Below, in pieces: positions 63,267-64,000 of a stretch of DNA of 64,000 bases (positions are counted from its first letter, which is position 1; each line of letters opens with the position of its first letter). This DNA comes from Roseibium aestuarii (lineage in GTDB: Bacteria > Pseudomonadota > Alphaproteobacteria > Rhizobiales > Stappiaceae). The notes below the pieces were generated by a model. It worked only from the letters and a program-made list of their open reading frames with translations. It was not told where the DNA came from and made no database searches. Made by a program: the position numbers and the translations under genes. The stretch lies in contig NZ_VORA01000001.1 in the NCBI RefSeq assembly GCF_008477545.1, forward strand, positions 620,001-684,000, in the 5' to 3' direction.

Positions 63267-64000
63267 TCAGTAGGCCCGGCCGACGCTCACATAGTCGAAG
63301 CCGCGCTCGGACATGTAGTCGGGCTTGTAGATGTTGCGCAGGTCGATCACCTTCGGTGCCTTCACCAGGCTCTTCACCCGGTCCAGATCCAGCGCACGGA
63401 ACTGATCCCACTCGGTGATGATCACCACCGCATCCGCATTCTCGATGGCGTGATAGGGGCCGTCGCAGAACATCAGATCCGGCATGATCTTGCTGGCTTC
63501 ATGCATGGAGGCCGGATCATAGGCGCGCAGGTTGGCGCCTGCCTCCTTCAGCTTGGCCACGATGTCGATGGCCGGTGCCTCGCGCATGTCATCGGTGTTG
63601 GGCTTGAAGGCAAGTCCCAGCAGGGCAATGGTCTTGCCCTTGACGGAGCCCCCCATGGCCGCGATGACCTTGTCGGCCATCTTCTTCTTGCGCTCCGCAT
63701 TCACCTCGATGACGCTGTCGACGATCTTCAGCGTCGCGCCCGCGTCATGTCCGATCTTCGACAGGGCCAGCGTGTCCTTCGGGAAGCAGGAACCGCCATA
63801 GCCGGGGCCGGCATGGAGGAACTTGGAGCCGATGCGGTTGTCGAGGCCGATGCCGCGCGACACTTCCTGCACATTGGCGCCCACCTTCTCGCAGAGATCG
63901 GCGATCTCGTTGATGAAGGTGATCTTCACGGCCAGGAAGGCGTTGGCCGCATACTTGATCAGCTCGGAGGTGCGGCGGCGGGTGACGATGATCGGCGTCT
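63267..64000 (-). CDS. ugd: UDP-glucose 6-dehydrogenase, C-terminal part (5' end outside window)
   Basis: About 244 residues of the C-terminal part are visible and the frame runs open to the window edge. They include KYAANAFLAVKITFINEIAD, the catalytic cysteine motif GPGYGGSCFPKDT and the UDP-binding C-terminal domain with LGLAFKPNTDDMREAPAI. The enzyme oxidises UDP-glucose to UDP-glucuronate for exopolysaccharide or lipopolysaccharide. Confidence 0.94.
   Translation of the reverse strand, partial: TPIIVTRRRTSELIKYAANAFLAVKITFINEIADLCEKVGANVQEVSRGIGLDNRIGSKFLHAGPGYGGSCFPKDTLALSKIGHDAGATLKIVDSVIEVNAERKKKMADKVIAAMGGSVKGKTIALLGLAFKPNTDDMREAPAIDIVAKLKEAGANLRAYDPASMHEASKIMPDLMFCDGPYHAIENADAVVIITEWDQFRALDLDRVKSLVKAPKVIDLRNIYKPDYMSERGFDYVSVGRAY

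Overview
The window reads as an ordinary chromosomal segment of a GC-rich alphaproteobacterium, most likely of the order Hyphomicrobiales (Rhizobiales), perhaps near Stappiaceae. The family guess rests on gene content: a C4-type 5-aminolevulinate synthase (hemA), a PodJ-like polarity protein, a TauE/TIGR02186 pair, a cbb3 oxidase locus ccoNOQP-GHIS, and FixJ/FixK-like regulators. I saw no rRNA, tRNA, phage, insertion sequence or CRISPR array. Coding density is high and most genes have a clear Shine-Dalgarno sequence.

Layout. 1-4.2 kb: end of a DUF952 gene, pyrD, a convergent MATE exporter, a histone-deacetylase-like amidohydrolase and a small membrane protein. 4.2-7.1 kb: a gene-free stretch ending in a strong terminator (candidate small RNA), then two AraC-family paralogues in tandem. 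7.2-14.4 kb: a fatty-acid beta-oxidation operon (acyl-CoA dehydrogenase, GST, thiolase, FadJ-type multifunctional enzyme) behind a MerR-family regulator, with a strong dyad next to the acyl-CoA dehydrogenase promoter. 14.6-20.8 kb: a 1436-residue PodJ-like protein, then tauE and a TIGR02186 gene. 20.9-33.5 kb: the four parts of the ligase-associated DNA repair system (PdeM phosphoesterase, Lhr-like helicase, exonuclease, ATP-dependent ligase). The ligase is separated from the other three by an NTF2-like gene, a glyoxalase-like gene, a DEAD-box helicase and a NIT-domain chemoreceptor. 33.6-36.2 kb: small or unknown genes and YjbQ. 36.2-40.5 kb: a LuxR-type response regulator and a transporter-histidine kinase hybrid of the CrbS/CrbR (MxtR/ErdR) type, convergently arranged.

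42.4-58.4 kb is a microaerobic respiration region: FixJ-like regulator, FixK-like Crp/Fnr regulator, hemN, ccoNOQP, ccoGHIS and hemA. Four exact matches to the FixK/FNR half-site pattern TTGA-N6-(T/G)CAA lie upstream of hemN, ccoN, ccoG and hemA/response regulator. The likely logic is that low oxygen raises FixK activity, which turns on the high-affinity oxidase, its copper and assembly factors, and anaerobic heme synthesis. 58.6-64 kb: a single-domain response regulator, aroQ, a sugar transferase, a globin-coupled (HemAT-like) chemoreceptor, a stand-alone protoglobin, an NsrR-like Rrf2 regulator, and the end of a UDP-glucose dehydrogenase gene.

The least ordinary part is the gas-sensing cluster at 60.6-63.1 kb. 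Two sensor-globin genes sit tail to tail, and the stand-alone globin is divergent from an NsrR-like regulator across an AT-rich spacer. Other points of interest are the split ligase cluster, the FixK site embedded in a hairpin between ccoP and ccoG, three spaced palindromes between pyrD and the MATE gene, and two possible small RNAs.
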